60,599 nucleotides of DNA, taken from the NCBI GenBank assembly GCA_018434245.1, contig JAHDPQ010000004.1:1-60599 (forward strand). Reading direction: 5' to 3'. Below, one piece after another: positions 18,046-26,008 of the stretch. Position numbers and translations under genes: made by a program. Each line of letters starts with the position of its first letter. Position 1 is the first letter of the stretch. A model generated the notes under the pieces. That model searched no databases. It saw nothing but the letters and a program-made list of their open reading frames with translations, and was not told the DNA's origin. Source of the DNA: Oscillospiraceae bacterium. Lineage in GTDB: Bacteria; Bacillota; Clostridia; Oscillospirales; Ruminococcaceae.

Positions 18046-18084
18046 CGGGAGACGACGCGAACATGCGTTGCCTCCCGTTTTTTT
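18046..18084 (+). terminator. intrinsic terminator of the oligopeptide operon
   Basis: CGGGAG/CTCCCG closes a longer imperfect stem, followed by seven T residues, 27 bp after the M24 stop codon. Confidence 0.9.
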
Positions 18085-18163
18085 ATAGGACAATATGGAT
18101 GCTTCACAGGGATGAAGAAAGGGGCCTATAAAATTCACCCCGCACCGGAAAGGAGGGGGTCCC

Positions 18164-18286
18164 ATGACACAGAACAGCCGGGCAGTCTCCCTGATCCCTG
18201 CCGGGCATAGATTCCGGTGTAAGCCGCATCCTACTTTTCAAAATATAGCGAACAGTGGCCTCTTTTCAGGAGCTGCCCTTTATTGA
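18164..18286 (+). CDS. possible 40-residue microprotein upstream of the ZIP gene
   Basis: An ATG with a very strong ribosome binding site (AAAGGAGGGGG, 4 nt upstream) opens a 40-codon frame in the 294-bp gap between the peptide-operon terminator and the ZIP gene. The product begins MTQNSRAVSL, has no clear membrane segment and matches nothing I recognise. A stem-loop (CCACCT/AGGTGG, about 18301-18320) follows before the ZIP start. It could be a leader peptide or chance. Confidence 0.3.
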   Translation: MTQNSRAVSLIPAGHRFRCKPHPTFQNIANSGLFSGAALY

Positions 18287-18378
18287 AAAACCTTGTTGCT
18301 CCACCTGAGATTTTAGGTGGCAAAATAAAAGGCTTTGTGATATGATATTGTAAAATCTCCCAGAAAGGTTGTGATGGG

Positions 18379-19185
18379 ATGCAAGCTTTGTTAAATCTGC
18401 ACCCGGTAGCTCTGGCCGGCCTGGCCGGACTGTTTACCTGGGGCATGACCGCTGCCGGTGCGTCGCTAGTGTTCTTCTTTAAAACTTTGGGAAAACGAGT
18501 GACCAACCTGATGCTTGGATTTGCCGCCGGCGTAATGATTGCTGCCAGCTTTTGGTCTCTGTTGGCCCCTGCCATCGAGCTTTCGGAGCACATGGGCTTT
18601 TTCTCCTTTGTGCCGGCGCTGGTGGGTTTTCTGTTAGGCGGCATCTTTTTATGGGGGCTGGATAAGGTAATTCCTCATCTGCATCTGGGCTTCCCCGACG
18701 AAAAATCCGAGGGTGGTGCTTCTGCCGGACATGCCCGCACCCTTTTGCTGGTGCTGGCCATCACCCTCCACAATATTCCCGAGGGATTGGCGGTGGGCGT
18801 GGCCTTTGGCGCCATCAACGGAAGCAAATCCATGCTGTTTTCCGCCATGGTTTTGGCGCTGGGCATCGGCATTCAGAACTTCCCCGAAGGCGCTGCAGTT
18901 TCCATCCCCATGCGGGGGATGGGGGTTTCCCGGGCAAAGAGCTTCTACTACGGGCAGCTTTCTGCCGTGGTGGAGCCCATCTCCGCTATTGTGGGAGCTT
19001 GGCTGGTCACCGCCATCACCCCCGTTTTGCCCTATGCTCTTTCCTTTGCCGCCGGGGCTATGATCTTTGTGGTGGTGGAGGAACTGATCCCCGAGGCTCA
19101 GGTAGGGGACGGCTCCGACCTTTCAGCTCTGGGCACCATGGCAGGCTTTGCCGTGATGATGATGCTGGATGTGGCCCTTGGCTGA
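18379..19185 (+). CDS. ZIP family divalent metal transporter
   Basis: This 268-residue, eight-helix ZIP/ZupT-type transporter has the metal-path helix motifs HNIPEGLAVG (around residue 131) and NFPEGAAVS (around residue 173), plus a His-containing loop (HLHLGF) between early helices. It moves Zn, Fe or Mn toward the cytoplasm or, in some family members, out of it. The gene is monocistronic and ends at a bidirectional terminator. Confidence 0.92.
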   Translation: MQALLNLHPVALAGLAGLFTWGMTAAGASLVFFFKTLGKRVTNLMLGFAAGVMIAASFWSLLAPAIELSEHMGFFSFVPALVGFLLGGIFLWGLDKVIPHLHLGFPDEKSEGGASAGHARTLLLVLAITLHNIPEGLAVGVAFGAINGSKSMLFSAMVLALGIGIQNFPEGAAVSIPMRGMGVSRAKSFYYGQLSAVVEPISAIVGAWLVTAITPVLPYALSFAAGAMIFVVVEELIPEAQVGDGSDLSALGTMAGFAVMMMLDVALG

Positions 19186-19223
19186 GCAGCCTCCGAACAA
19201 CATATAATTATAGATGAATACAC

Positions 19224-19264
19224 AAAAGCTCCTGCCGCAGCGCAAACTGCAGCAGGAGCTTTTT
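19224..19264. terminator. bidirectional terminator between ZIP and zinc-ribbon genes
   Basis: AAAAGCTCCTGC and GCAGGAGCTTTT form a perfect stem, with A-run and T-run on the two sides serving the convergent genes. Confidence 0.9.
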
Positions 19265-19327
19265 CTTCTGCTTTTAAAAAACTGTGGGAGTACCGGCATC
19301 CTCGTGCTCCATCGCTGGAACCCCGCC

Positions 19328-19750
19328 TTACACCTTGCGGATGAAGGCAGCGCGGCAGCTGCGGCAAGTGATTTCGATCTTCCCCTTGCCTTTTGGTACC
19401 CGCAGATGCTGGCCGCAAGCGGGGCATTTTAGGTAGTGGAAATCCTTCCGGTCCCGAAAGCGGTTGCGCAGCATTCTGCCCTGCATCCTCGCCTTGTAGA
19501 CCAGAGAGAGCATCCACTGATTTTCCCGGCTGCGGGCCGCAAAGTTGCGGGAAAACATCCGCCAGAATCCAAAGAGCATCCCAGCATAGTATAGCAGCAT
19601 CAGCCAGGGCAGACGGGAAAACCGCGCCACTAACGAACAGAGTACGGATACAACAAATAAAACCACGGTGAGCTGGTCTGTGCCGTAGCGCCCCTGAAAT
19701 AGTCTATATAGTGCGGTCGTCACTCTCTGTTTCCAAATCTGCCAACGCAC
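19328..19750 (-). CDS. two-helix membrane protein with C-terminal zinc ribbon
   Basis: This 140-residue protein has two adjacent hydrophobic helices (about 28-65), a basic linker rich in Arg, and a C-terminal four-cysteine ribbon (CPACGQHL...CRSC) ending RKV. It starts at GTG 19750 after a run of seven Gs. I do not recognise a named family; function unknown. The basic linker plus zinc ribbon could bind nucleic acid or protein at the membrane (inference). Confidence 0.7.
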   Translation of the reverse strand: MRWQIWKQRVTTALYRLFQGRYGTDQLTVVLFVVSVLCSLVARFSRLPWLMLLYYAGMLFGFWRMFSRNFAARSRENQWMLSLVYKARMQGRMLRNRFRDRKDFHYLKCPACGQHLRVPKGKGKIEITCRSCRAAFIRKV

Positions 19751-19856
19751 AAGCAGCCCCCCCTATCCTTTCCATTATCTTACCCCTTTTTTGGGGGAAA
19801 GACAAGGGGCATTGGGCGGTGCTTGCGTTACCAATAGCTTGGGTTTTGGTCCTGCT

Positions 19857-20624
19857 TTAATAATCCTTCATGGTATCCACTGTGGAATATTCCTTTTCGT
19901 ACAAGGTTTCCCGCAGTCGCTCACAAATAGAAGAAATCAGCTTTCCGTTGCTGGGCGGCTTTTCGTCGTCGCCAAAGCCCAAATACTTTTGGATGGCCTG
20001 CCGATCCCCTTTGGACCATGCGTGGCGAATCGCATCACGGATATTTTTTTCCACCCGGATGGGAGTTGTTGACTGCTTTCTGGCAATATGGGGATACACT
20101 TTTTTGGTGAGAGACTGATAATACTCCACCTCTTTTAAGAGCATCTGCACACTGTCCACAATGCAGGCATAACCCCGATGCTGGGGAGAAAACCCACAAT
20201 CCCGCAGCAGGCGCACCAGCTCCGGGAATAGTTTTTCCTCCCGTTCCACAGAATAATAAAGGGAATATAGGTGAATCACGCAACTCACAATATTTCTTTC
20301 ACTCATGGTCTTGTCGAAGACGTACATTGCTCCCTTGCGCAGAATCAGCTGCTCCCAGCTGGAGGTGCGATTCTCCAGGCAGACAAAGATAGCCGGGCGG
20401 CGGGCGAGCTGCATTTCGGAAAAATTGCTCAGCAGTTGAGCAACCTTATCACCAAAAGAAGTTTCTATCAACAAAATATCCGGTTGCGTGGCAACCAGCT
20501 TATGGGCCACTTCCTGCAAATGAAAAAACGAATGCTTGGCATAGATATCTCCGGTACGAAAAGCGCTTTCGTAATACCGGAAAAGTTCTTGCTTGTCTGT
20601 AATAATCAAAGATGTCAAAGCCAC
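19857..20624 (-). CDS. Spo0A-like regulator with degenerate receiver domain
   Basis: The C-terminal half is clearly Spo0A_C: HRGYACIVDSVQMLL, then TKKVYPHIARKQSTTPIRVEKNIRDAIRHAW, matching the Spo0A DNA-binding domain including the recognition-helix region. The N-terminal half has receiver-like spacing, but the phospho-acceptor position reads LLIETS (Glu instead of Asp) and the Thr/Ser after strand 4 is missing; the Lys in FDKT remains. It is therefore probably a phosphorylation-independent Spo0A paralogue rather than the master regulator (inference). GTG 20624 follows GGGGG with 6-nt spacing, giving 255 residues. A core 0A box lies upstream. Confidence 0.8.
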   Translation of the reverse strand: MALTSLIITDKQELFRYYESAFRTGDIYAKHSFFHLQEVAHKLVATQPDILLIETSFGDKVAQLLSNFSEMQLARRPAIFVCLENRTSSWEQLILRKGAMYVFDKTMSERNIVSCVIHLYSLYYSVEREEKLFPELVRLLRDCGFSPQHRGYACIVDSVQMLLKEVEYYQSLTKKVYPHIARKQSTTPIRVEKNIRDAIRHAWSKGDRQAIQKYLGFGDDEKPPSNGKLISSICERLRETLYEKEYSTVDTMKDY

Positions 20625-20710
20625 AAAAATCCCCCTGATACGACCGTTAATCACATTATATGTGACGGAAATCAGACAGAATGCGTGCTTATCGATTGAT
20701 TGCGACGTTG

Positions 20711-20717
20711 TTCGACA
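20711..20717 (-). promoter_or_regulatory. candidate 0A box upstream of the Spo0A-like gene
   Basis: TGTCGAA on the minus strand matches the TGNCGAA core, about 90 bp upstream of the Spo0A-like start, in the 327-bp gap shared with the divergent GGDEF/HD-GYP gene. A single 7-mer can occur by chance; context raises its weight. Confidence 0.45.
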
Positions 20718-20902
20718 GAATTCGGCGTTTTTCCACTAATTTGGGAGATGCATTTTAGCAAAGTGCTATAGTTTTTAATTCCGTTTTTTGGTAGGTATTT
20801 TATCATTTTGGGGTTGACAAGTTTTTGCCTTGTCTGTGTTTTCCCTCAGGAACTCTTGTGTTCCGCCCGGCATAAGATAGAGCGTTGGAATCGAATAGTT
20901 TT

Positions 20903-20951
20903 AGGGCCCCAATCCACCATACATATTCCTTTGGAAAGGGGGCCCTTTTTT
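20903..20951 (+). terminator. terminator-like hairpin immediately before the GGDEF/HD-GYP start codon
   Basis: AGGGCCCC and GGGGCCCT pair across a 28-nt loop and are followed by six T residues that run into the ATG at 20952. The ribosome-binding purines (GGAAAGGGGG) lie in the 3' arm. The hairpin could act as an attenuator, a Shine-Dalgarno sequestrator or both. Two smaller stems lie upstream (20816-20835, 20850-20866). No known riboswitch was recognised. Confidence 0.55.
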
Positions 20952-22451
20952 ATGTTGGAATATGATAAGCGCGACATCGAAAAGCACCCTGTTCTGCTTT
21001 TTCAGGTGCGGGATGGACCCCAGGGCTTGGAGCTTTGCGTACAGGAAGCAGATTCTTCTATTCTACAGATGCTGGCAAAAAGCAAAGCCCCCCATACCGC
21101 TCAGCAGGGGCAGGACTACCGCCAATCCTCGGGCCGATCGGCCTATCAAGACTGGTTGGAGCTGATTGCCGGGACAGAGCAGCCGGCTGCCGAAGGCTCC
21201 TGCTCCCCGGGGGAAAATGACCGGACCGCAGAGGAGAAAAAGGGTTGTTCCACGCTCTTTCACAGCGGCCTGTACGGGAAGGAATACTGCTGGCATCTTT
21301 TTAATATTTTTACTCTGCGGGATTTGCAGGGACACATTGTAAAAACCATCGGGCTGGCCCGGGACATTAATGGGAACAGCTGGGTACAGGGGCAGTCGAA
21401 GCACCAGTTGGACTACGATGATTTAACCAAGACCTATAACCGCCGCAGATTTTGGCAGATTCTGCAAAAATGCCGCGAAAATGATAAGATCAACTTTAGC
21501 CTGATCCTTTTTGATGTCAACGGACTCAAGCTGGTCAACCATGTATTTGGGCACTCCAAGGGAGATTATGTCCTGACTCAGGTGGCTCTGGGGATCAAAT
21601 CTGCTTTTTACGAAAATCGGCATATTGCACGAATCGACGGGGATCAGTTTGCCGTGATCGCCTACTCCATGGATGCCAGGGAAATTGAAGCCTGCTGCCT
21701 AAGGGTGGCCCGATTCTGCCGGGAAACCGATACCCAACTGCTGCCGGTGAGTGTTTCCTGGGGAATTGCTCATCACCTGGAGGCCCCAAACATCGAGGAT
21801 TTGTTCCGCATTGCGGAAAACAGAATGTTGGACAACAAGGCAATTCAGCGGAGTAGCGCCTACAGTCAGGCGGTCTACTCCCTCAAGGAGGCCCTGCGGG
21901 TGCGCAATGCCGAAACCAGCGAGCATCTGCTGCGCCTGGAAAAGATGGTGGAGGTGATTGGCAAAAAGCTCTCTCTTTCCTCCCACGATTTGGCACGGCT
22001 CAAGCTTCTGGCTTCTATGCATGATGTGGGAAAGCTGGGGATTCCCGACCACGTCCTTGGCAAGGCGGGGCCTCTTTCCCCGGAAGAGTGGAAGATTATG
22101 CAAACCCACTGCGAAATCGGCCAGAACATCATGGGGGCTTCCATCGAACTGTCGGGCATCGCTCAGGAGGTGCTAAGCCATCACGAGCGCTGGGATGGAA
22201 CCGGTTACCCTTTGGGCAAAAAGGGAGATCAAATTCCTCTATTGGCCCAAATCATCTCGGTGGTAGATGCTTATGATGTTATGACCCATCAAAGGGTCTA
22301 CAAGGCGGCTATAAGCCACCAGGATGCCATTTCGGAGCTGATTCGTTGCCGAGGCACTCAGTTCTCTCCCGCAGCCACAGACCTCTTTTTGGAGGCCTTT
22401 GGCACCTTGGCTCCGGATGAGATCAATCGCTTGTTTCAGGAAGAGGCTTAA
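20952..22451 (+). CDS. GGDEF-like/HD-GYP c-di-GMP signalling protein
   Basis: This 499-residue cytoplasmic protein has an N-terminal PAS-like region (about 1-155), a GGDEF-fold domain (about 160-320) whose signature is degenerate (DGDQF), and an HD-GYP domain (about 325-495). The phosphodiesterase residues are visible: HDVGKLGIPD, then HHERWDGTGYP (GYP intact). It is likely a c-di-GMP phosphodiesterase with a GGDEF domain that binds GTP or is structural. ATG 20952 is chosen because an upstream frame crosses the hairpin. It diverges from the Spo0A-like gene. Confidence 0.88.
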   Translation: MLEYDKRDIEKHPVLLFQVRDGPQGLELCVQEADSSILQMLAKSKAPHTAQQGQDYRQSSGRSAYQDWLELIAGTEQPAAEGSCSPGENDRTAEEKKGCSTLFHSGLYGKEYCWHLFNIFTLRDLQGHIVKTIGLARDINGNSWVQGQSKHQLDYDDLTKTYNRRRFWQILQKCRENDKINFSLILFDVNGLKLVNHVFGHSKGDYVLTQVALGIKSAFYENRHIARIDGDQFAVIAYSMDAREIEACCLRVARFCRETDTQLLPVSVSWGIAHHLEAPNIEDLFRIAENRMLDNKAIQRSSAYSQAVYSLKEALRVRNAETSEHLLRLEKMVEVIGKKLSLSSHDLARLKLLASMHDVGKLGIPDHVLGKAGPLSPEEWKIMQTHCEIGQNIMGASIELSGIAQEVLSHHERWDGTGYPLGKKGDQIPLLAQIISVVDAYDVMTHQRVYKAAISHQDAISELIRCRGTQFSPAATDLFLEAFGTLAPDEINRLFQEEA

Positions 22452-22625
22452 AGGACAGGACGAAGACCCACCTCCTTGGCCGAAAGTCCGTTGCCTACCG
22501 CTACCCAGTGACAGGAAAGGCGCTGCCGCGGAAAAGAACTGTACCCCCGTTAAGCTTTCCCTTTTGCAGCGTAACAAGGCCGCCATTCCTCTGCAATCTC
22601 TGTCTCATACAGCGACAGATGTGAT

Positions 22626-22659
22626 AAAAGTCCCCTGTTCCGGAGAACAGGGGACTTTT
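22626..22659. terminator. bidirectional terminator between GGDEF/HD-GYP and tsf
   Basis: AAAAGTCCCCTGTTC pairs with GAACAGGGGACTTTT, a near-perfect stem serving both convergent genes. The preceding 170 bp (22,452-22,625) contain no gene that I can support. Confidence 0.92.
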
Positions 22660-22683
22660 CATGGGCCTTGCAGTGGCTGCAAG

Positions 22684-23586
22684 CTATTTCATCATGCCGG
22701 CAACTTCATCGGCGAAGTTGTCTTCTCTTTTTTCCAGACCCTCGCCCTTTTCAAAGCGGGTAAAGCGCAGAATCTTAATGCTGCCGCCTAGTTCTTTGGC
22801 AGTAGCTTCGGTGTACTCGGCAACGCTCTGGTCACCATTCTTAACGAAGGGCTGGTCCACAAGGCAAATTTCCTTGTAGAACTTGCTGATCCGGCCGGCC
22901 ACCATCTTTTCGGCGATGTTTTGGGGTTTGCCCTCGTTCATGGCCTGAACGGTGAGAATTTCCTTCTCCTTGTCCACCACTTCGGCGGGGACATCTTCCC
23001 GACTGACATACTGGGGGCCAACCGCCGCAATCTGCATAGCAATATCCTTGCCATACGCTTCGAACTCGGCTTTGTCGCCCAGATCGGTCTCAAACTGAAC
23101 CAGAACACCGATGCGGCCGCCACCGTGGACATAGCTGGCGCAGACGCCTTCGTACCGCTCAAAGCGGCGAATCTTCAGGTTCTCGCCGATGACCAGAATT
23201 TTATCCTGCAGGGCTGCCTGTACCGTCTCGCCGGAGCCGGCCAGCTTTGCGTTCATCAGAGCATCCATGTCGGCAGGATTCTCCGCAATCACAGTGTTGG
23301 CCACCGCTTCGACAAAATTCACAAAATCTTCGTTTTTGGCTACAAAGTCGGTTTCGGAGTTAACCTCCACCACTGCGCCTACGTTGCCTTGTACAGTGGA
23401 GCAGACAACGCCTTCGGCAGCGATGCGGCCGGCTTTTTTAGCGGCGGCGGCAAGCCCTTTTTCCCGCAGCAGCTCAACAGCCTTTTCCATGTCACCGTTT
23501 GCCTCGGTCAGGGCTTTTTTGCAGTCCATCATTCCCACGCCGGTCTTCTCCCGCAGGCTCTGAACATCCTTAGCGGTAAATGCCAT
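22684..23586 (-). CDS. tsf: translation elongation factor Ts
   Basis: This 300-residue EF-Ts recycles EF-Tu by releasing GDP. The N-terminal UBA-like start (VQSLREKTGVGMMDCKKAL) and the core HGGGRIGVLVQ are diagnostic, and length is normal. The ribosome binding site is AAGGAG. It is the second gene of the classical rpsB-tsf pair, with a 42-bp gap. Confidence 0.98.
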   Translation of the reverse strand: MAFTAKDVQSLREKTGVGMMDCKKALTEANGDMEKAVELLREKGLAAAAKKAGRIAAEGVVCSTVQGNVGAVVEVNSETDFVAKNEDFVNFVEAVANTVIAENPADMDALMNAKLAGSGETVQAALQDKILVIGENLKIRRFERYEGVCASYVHGGGRIGVLVQFETDLGDKAEFEAYGKDIAMQIAAVGPQYVSREDVPAEVVDKEKEILTVQAMNEGKPQNIAEKMVAGRISKFYKEICLVDQPFVKNGDQSVAEYTEATAKELGGSIKILRFTRFEKGEGLEKREDNFADEVAGMMK

Positions 23587-23628
23587 TGATATGCACTCTC
23601 CTTATTTCAAGTAGTCGTATGCAGCTTT

Positions 23629-24387
23629 TTAGTACTGCCGGGCGGCCTCGGCTTCTTCCTCGGCCACAGCCGCATCCTCCTGCTCGGACGCGGCAGCGGC
23701 ATCCCGGCCCTGCTGGCCTTCGATCAAGGCGTTGGCCATGATCTGGCTGATCAGCTTGACTGCACGGATGGCGTCGTCGTTGCCGGGAATGATATAGTCA
23801 ATCTCGTCGGGGTCGCAGTTGGTGTCTACGATGGCCACAACGGGAATATCCAGCTTTCTGGCCTCGGCCACGGCGATTCTTTCTTTGCGGGGATCCACGA
23901 CAAAGAGAGCGCCGGGCAGTTTTTCCATGGTTTTGATACCGCCAAGGAACTTCTCCAGCTTCTCAATTTCCAGAGTCAGCTTGGCGACTTCTTTCTTAGT
24001 CAGCTTGTCAAAGGTGCCATCCTCTTCCATGGTACGCAGTCTGGCAAGACGTTCGATACGGGTGCGGATGGTGCCGAAGTTGGTGAGCATGCCGCCCAGC
24101 CAACGGGCGTTGACATAGTGGGCGCCAGCACGGGTGGCCTCGTCGCGGATAGAGTCGGCGGCCTGCTTTTTGGTGCCGACAAAGAGAATGGTCTCGCCCT
24201 GCTCGGCAAGGCTTCTGACAAACAGGTAGGCCTCTTCCAGCTTCTTCACCGTTTTTTGCAGGTCGATGATATAGATGCCGTTGCGCTCGGTAAAGATGTA
24301 GGGGGCCATTTTGGGGTTCCAGCGACGGGTCTGGTGTCCAAAATGGACGCCCGCCTCCAGAAGCTGCTTCATGGATACAATGCTCAT
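23629..24387 (-). CDS. rpsB: 30S ribosomal protein S2
   Basis: This 252-residue S2 has the family motifs [19 protein letters not shown] at the N-terminus and [19 protein letters not shown] in the C-terminal half, with an acidic Ala/Glu-rich tail. ATG 24387 has GGAGG 8 nt upstream; an apparent longer frame to 24495 lies in the leader. First gene of rpsB-tsf. Confidence 0.98.
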   Translation of the reverse strand: MSIVSMKQLLEAGVHFGHQTRRWNPKMAPYIFTERNGIYIIDLQKTVKKLEEAYLFVRSLAEQGETILFVGTKKQAADSIRDEATRAGAHYVNARWLGGMLTNFGTIRTRIERLARLRTMEEDGTFDKLTKKEVAKLTLEIEKLEKFLGGIKTMEKLPGALFVVDPRKERIAVAEARKLDIPVVAIVDTNCDPDEIDYIIPGNDDAIRAVKLISQIMANALIEGQQGRDAAAASEQEDAAVAEEEAEAARQY

Positions 24388-24506
24388 GTTTAGTTTCCTC
24401 CTTTTGGTTGTTCCGCCGCCATCCCGCTCAGGCAGTCCGCCCCGCCGGAAAAACCGGCCACCGCGCGGATGCCTCGTTATGGCGTGTGGATTCATTTATG
24501 CCGAAT

Positions 24507-24545
24507 AAGTGTACCACAAATCCCTGCCGGATGCAACTGCTTTCG
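24507..24545 (-). promoter_or_regulatory. sigma-A promoter of rpsB-tsf
   Basis: On the minus strand TTGCAT-N17-TACACT lies 120 bp before the rpsB ATG. The GC-rich leader between them (24,388-24,500) can form short hairpins, including a CCGG-TTTTT-CCGG stem, and may be an autoregulatory S2 leader, but I cannot confirm that. Confidence 0.75.
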
Positions 24546-24676
24546 CTATTTTTATCAGCTTTGCGGCCTTTTATCCCTATCTGGTGGACAAAAGTATTCT
24601 TCCCCGGATACTCAAGACTCCGGCAAGTCCATTGGGCTGCCGGGGCAATCTGTGCAAAAAATCTTTGCAAACGCCG

Positions 24677-24703
24677 AAAGGGCCCTCATCCCGAAGGCCC
24701 TTT
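24677..24703 (-). terminator. terminator-like hairpin after the hutD-family gene
   Basis: AAAGGGCC/GGCCCTTT stem with an 11-nt loop just downstream of the minus-strand operon's last gene. The T-run is weak, so efficiency is uncertain. Confidence 0.6.
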
Positions 24704-24713
24704 GGTTCTTGTT

Positions 24714-25289
24714 TTAACCCCGAAACAACCGAAACAACACGGCAGCTTTGGGGACTTGAGCTTCTATCACCAGCTTGGGGGCTTCCTGAGATTCCACCAG
24801 AAAAAAATCCCCTTGGGAGAGAGTCTCCTCACAGCTTTCACCGTTTTCCTCACAGCGAACCTTTACGTGATCGGCCAGAGCGTACAGGGCGATAAAGCCG
24901 GGTTTGCCATTATACGTTCCCTTTCCCACCGCCTTCATCTGCCCTTGCCAGCCTTCTGCCAGCATGACGCCGATGTCGGTGCACTTCCCGTAGGAGGTGG
25001 TGTGCCACTCGCCCTCAAACTCCTCCACCTGAAAGGGCTCCATGGTCACCTCTCCCCTGCCCTCGTAAACCAGATGCATAGAGTGGTTAAGGGGCATAAG
25101 AAGCCGATGGTAACCGGGCAGGTCGGTAAAGACGGAGCCGTTGTCATCCACGGTGGCGGAGGAGATGCGAATCTCAAAATCCCGGGCGGCATAGCTGGAA
25201 CCGGGGGGATAGAGAAACAGCTGGGTGGTCTTTCCACCGCTCCACAGGCTGGTGTTTAAATCCTTTTGGCGGGTGACGGCGCAATTCAT
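24714..25289 (-). CDS. HutD/Ves family cupin-like protein
   Basis: This 191-residue protein resembles HutD/Ves. The N-terminus SLWSGGKTTQLFLYPPGSSY, then FEIRISSATVDDNGSVFTDLPGYHRLLMPL, is the family signature. HutD accompanies histidine-utilisation genes and is proposed to buffer formiminoglutamate or pathway flux; no catalysis is established. ATG 25289 overlaps the stop of the cyclodeaminase gene by 4 nt, indicating translational coupling. Last gene of the gltS-ftcD-fchA-hutD operon. Confidence 0.8.
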   Translation of the reverse strand: MNCAVTRQKDLNTSLWSGGKTTQLFLYPPGSSYAARDFEIRISSATVDDNGSVFTDLPGYHRLLMPLNHSMHLVYEGRGEVTMEPFQVEEFEGEWHTTSYGKCTDIGVMLAEGWQGQMKAVGKGTYNGKPGFIALYALADHVKVRCEENGESCEETLSQGDFFLVESQEAPKLVIEAQVPKAAVLFRLFRG

Positions 25290-25915
25290 GAGACGCACTC
25301 CAGCACATGGGCGTAGATTTTGTCGGCCAAGGGCAGGGCTTTGTGGAGGATGGCCTCTCCCTCGGAGCGGTACTTGGCCACAAAAGCTTCGTCCTTGATG
25401 CCACCGATGTTGATAAGGATGTTGAGCCACGCCCCCTGCACGGCAGCCTTGAGGCTGAGGGCTCCCACCCCCAGATCACTGGCAGCGTTTACGTTGAACT
25501 TGCCGGGCATCTTTTCGGCAAGTTCCAGAGCCTTGAGGGAGCACTCCATCATCTCAAAGGGAGTCAGGGTACAGGCTTTGAGGGCTTCCTGCATAGCGGC
25601 GGTGCGGGCGGCCTTTTCCTCGTCGGTTTCCTTAGGCATGGCAAAGACTGCCGAAACGCCGTTGAAGGCTTGGGTGTCCCGGTCGATGACGTCGATGAGC
25701 TGGGCCCGAAGCTGCTGCGCATCCGCTACGATTTCCTTCATCAGCTCCTCGTGCTCGGCATACTTTTTCCGCCCGATGGTAAAGGTGGCTACCATCCCCA
25801 CCAGAGCGGCTCCCAACGCCCCTTCCAGAGCCGCGGTGGAGCCGCCGCCGGGGGCGGGCTCGCTGGAAGCCAGAAGGTCGGCAAAGGCTGTCACGGTCAT
25901 ATCCGCAAGTTTCAT
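25286..25915 (-). CDS. fchA: formiminotetrahydrofolate cyclodeaminase / methenyl-THF cyclohydrolase family
   Basis: This 209-residue all-helical protein of the FTCD_C family starts MKLADMTVTAFADLLASSEPAPGGGSTAAL, the family signature. It should convert 5-formimino-THF to 5,10-methenyl-THF and ammonia, or act as a methenyl-THF cyclohydrolase. In mammals this domain is fused to the formiminotransferase; here the two are separate adjacent genes. Confidence 0.93.
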   Translation of the reverse strand: MKLADMTVTAFADLLASSEPAPGGGSTAALEGALGAALVGMVATFTIGRKKYAEHEELMKEIVADAQQLRAQLIDVIDRDTQAFNGVSAVFAMPKETDEEKAARTAAMQEALKACTLTPFEMMECSLKALELAEKMPGKFNVNAASDLGVGALSLKAAVQGAWLNILINIGGIKDEAFVAKYRSEGEAILHKALPLADKIYAHVLECVS

Positions 25916-26008
25916 AGGGTGATTCCTCCATATTGATTTGATCGGTTTTGGATTGCTTTAATCCGGAAACAGGGCGGCCCAACCGGACCGCCCCGCACCG
26001 CTTTGTCT

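Noticed and set aside
22452-22625. Possible riboswitch between the HD-GYP gene and the tsf terminator
   Set aside because: Checked for cobalamin, SRP and other conserved cores on both strands; no convincing match and no gene for it to control.
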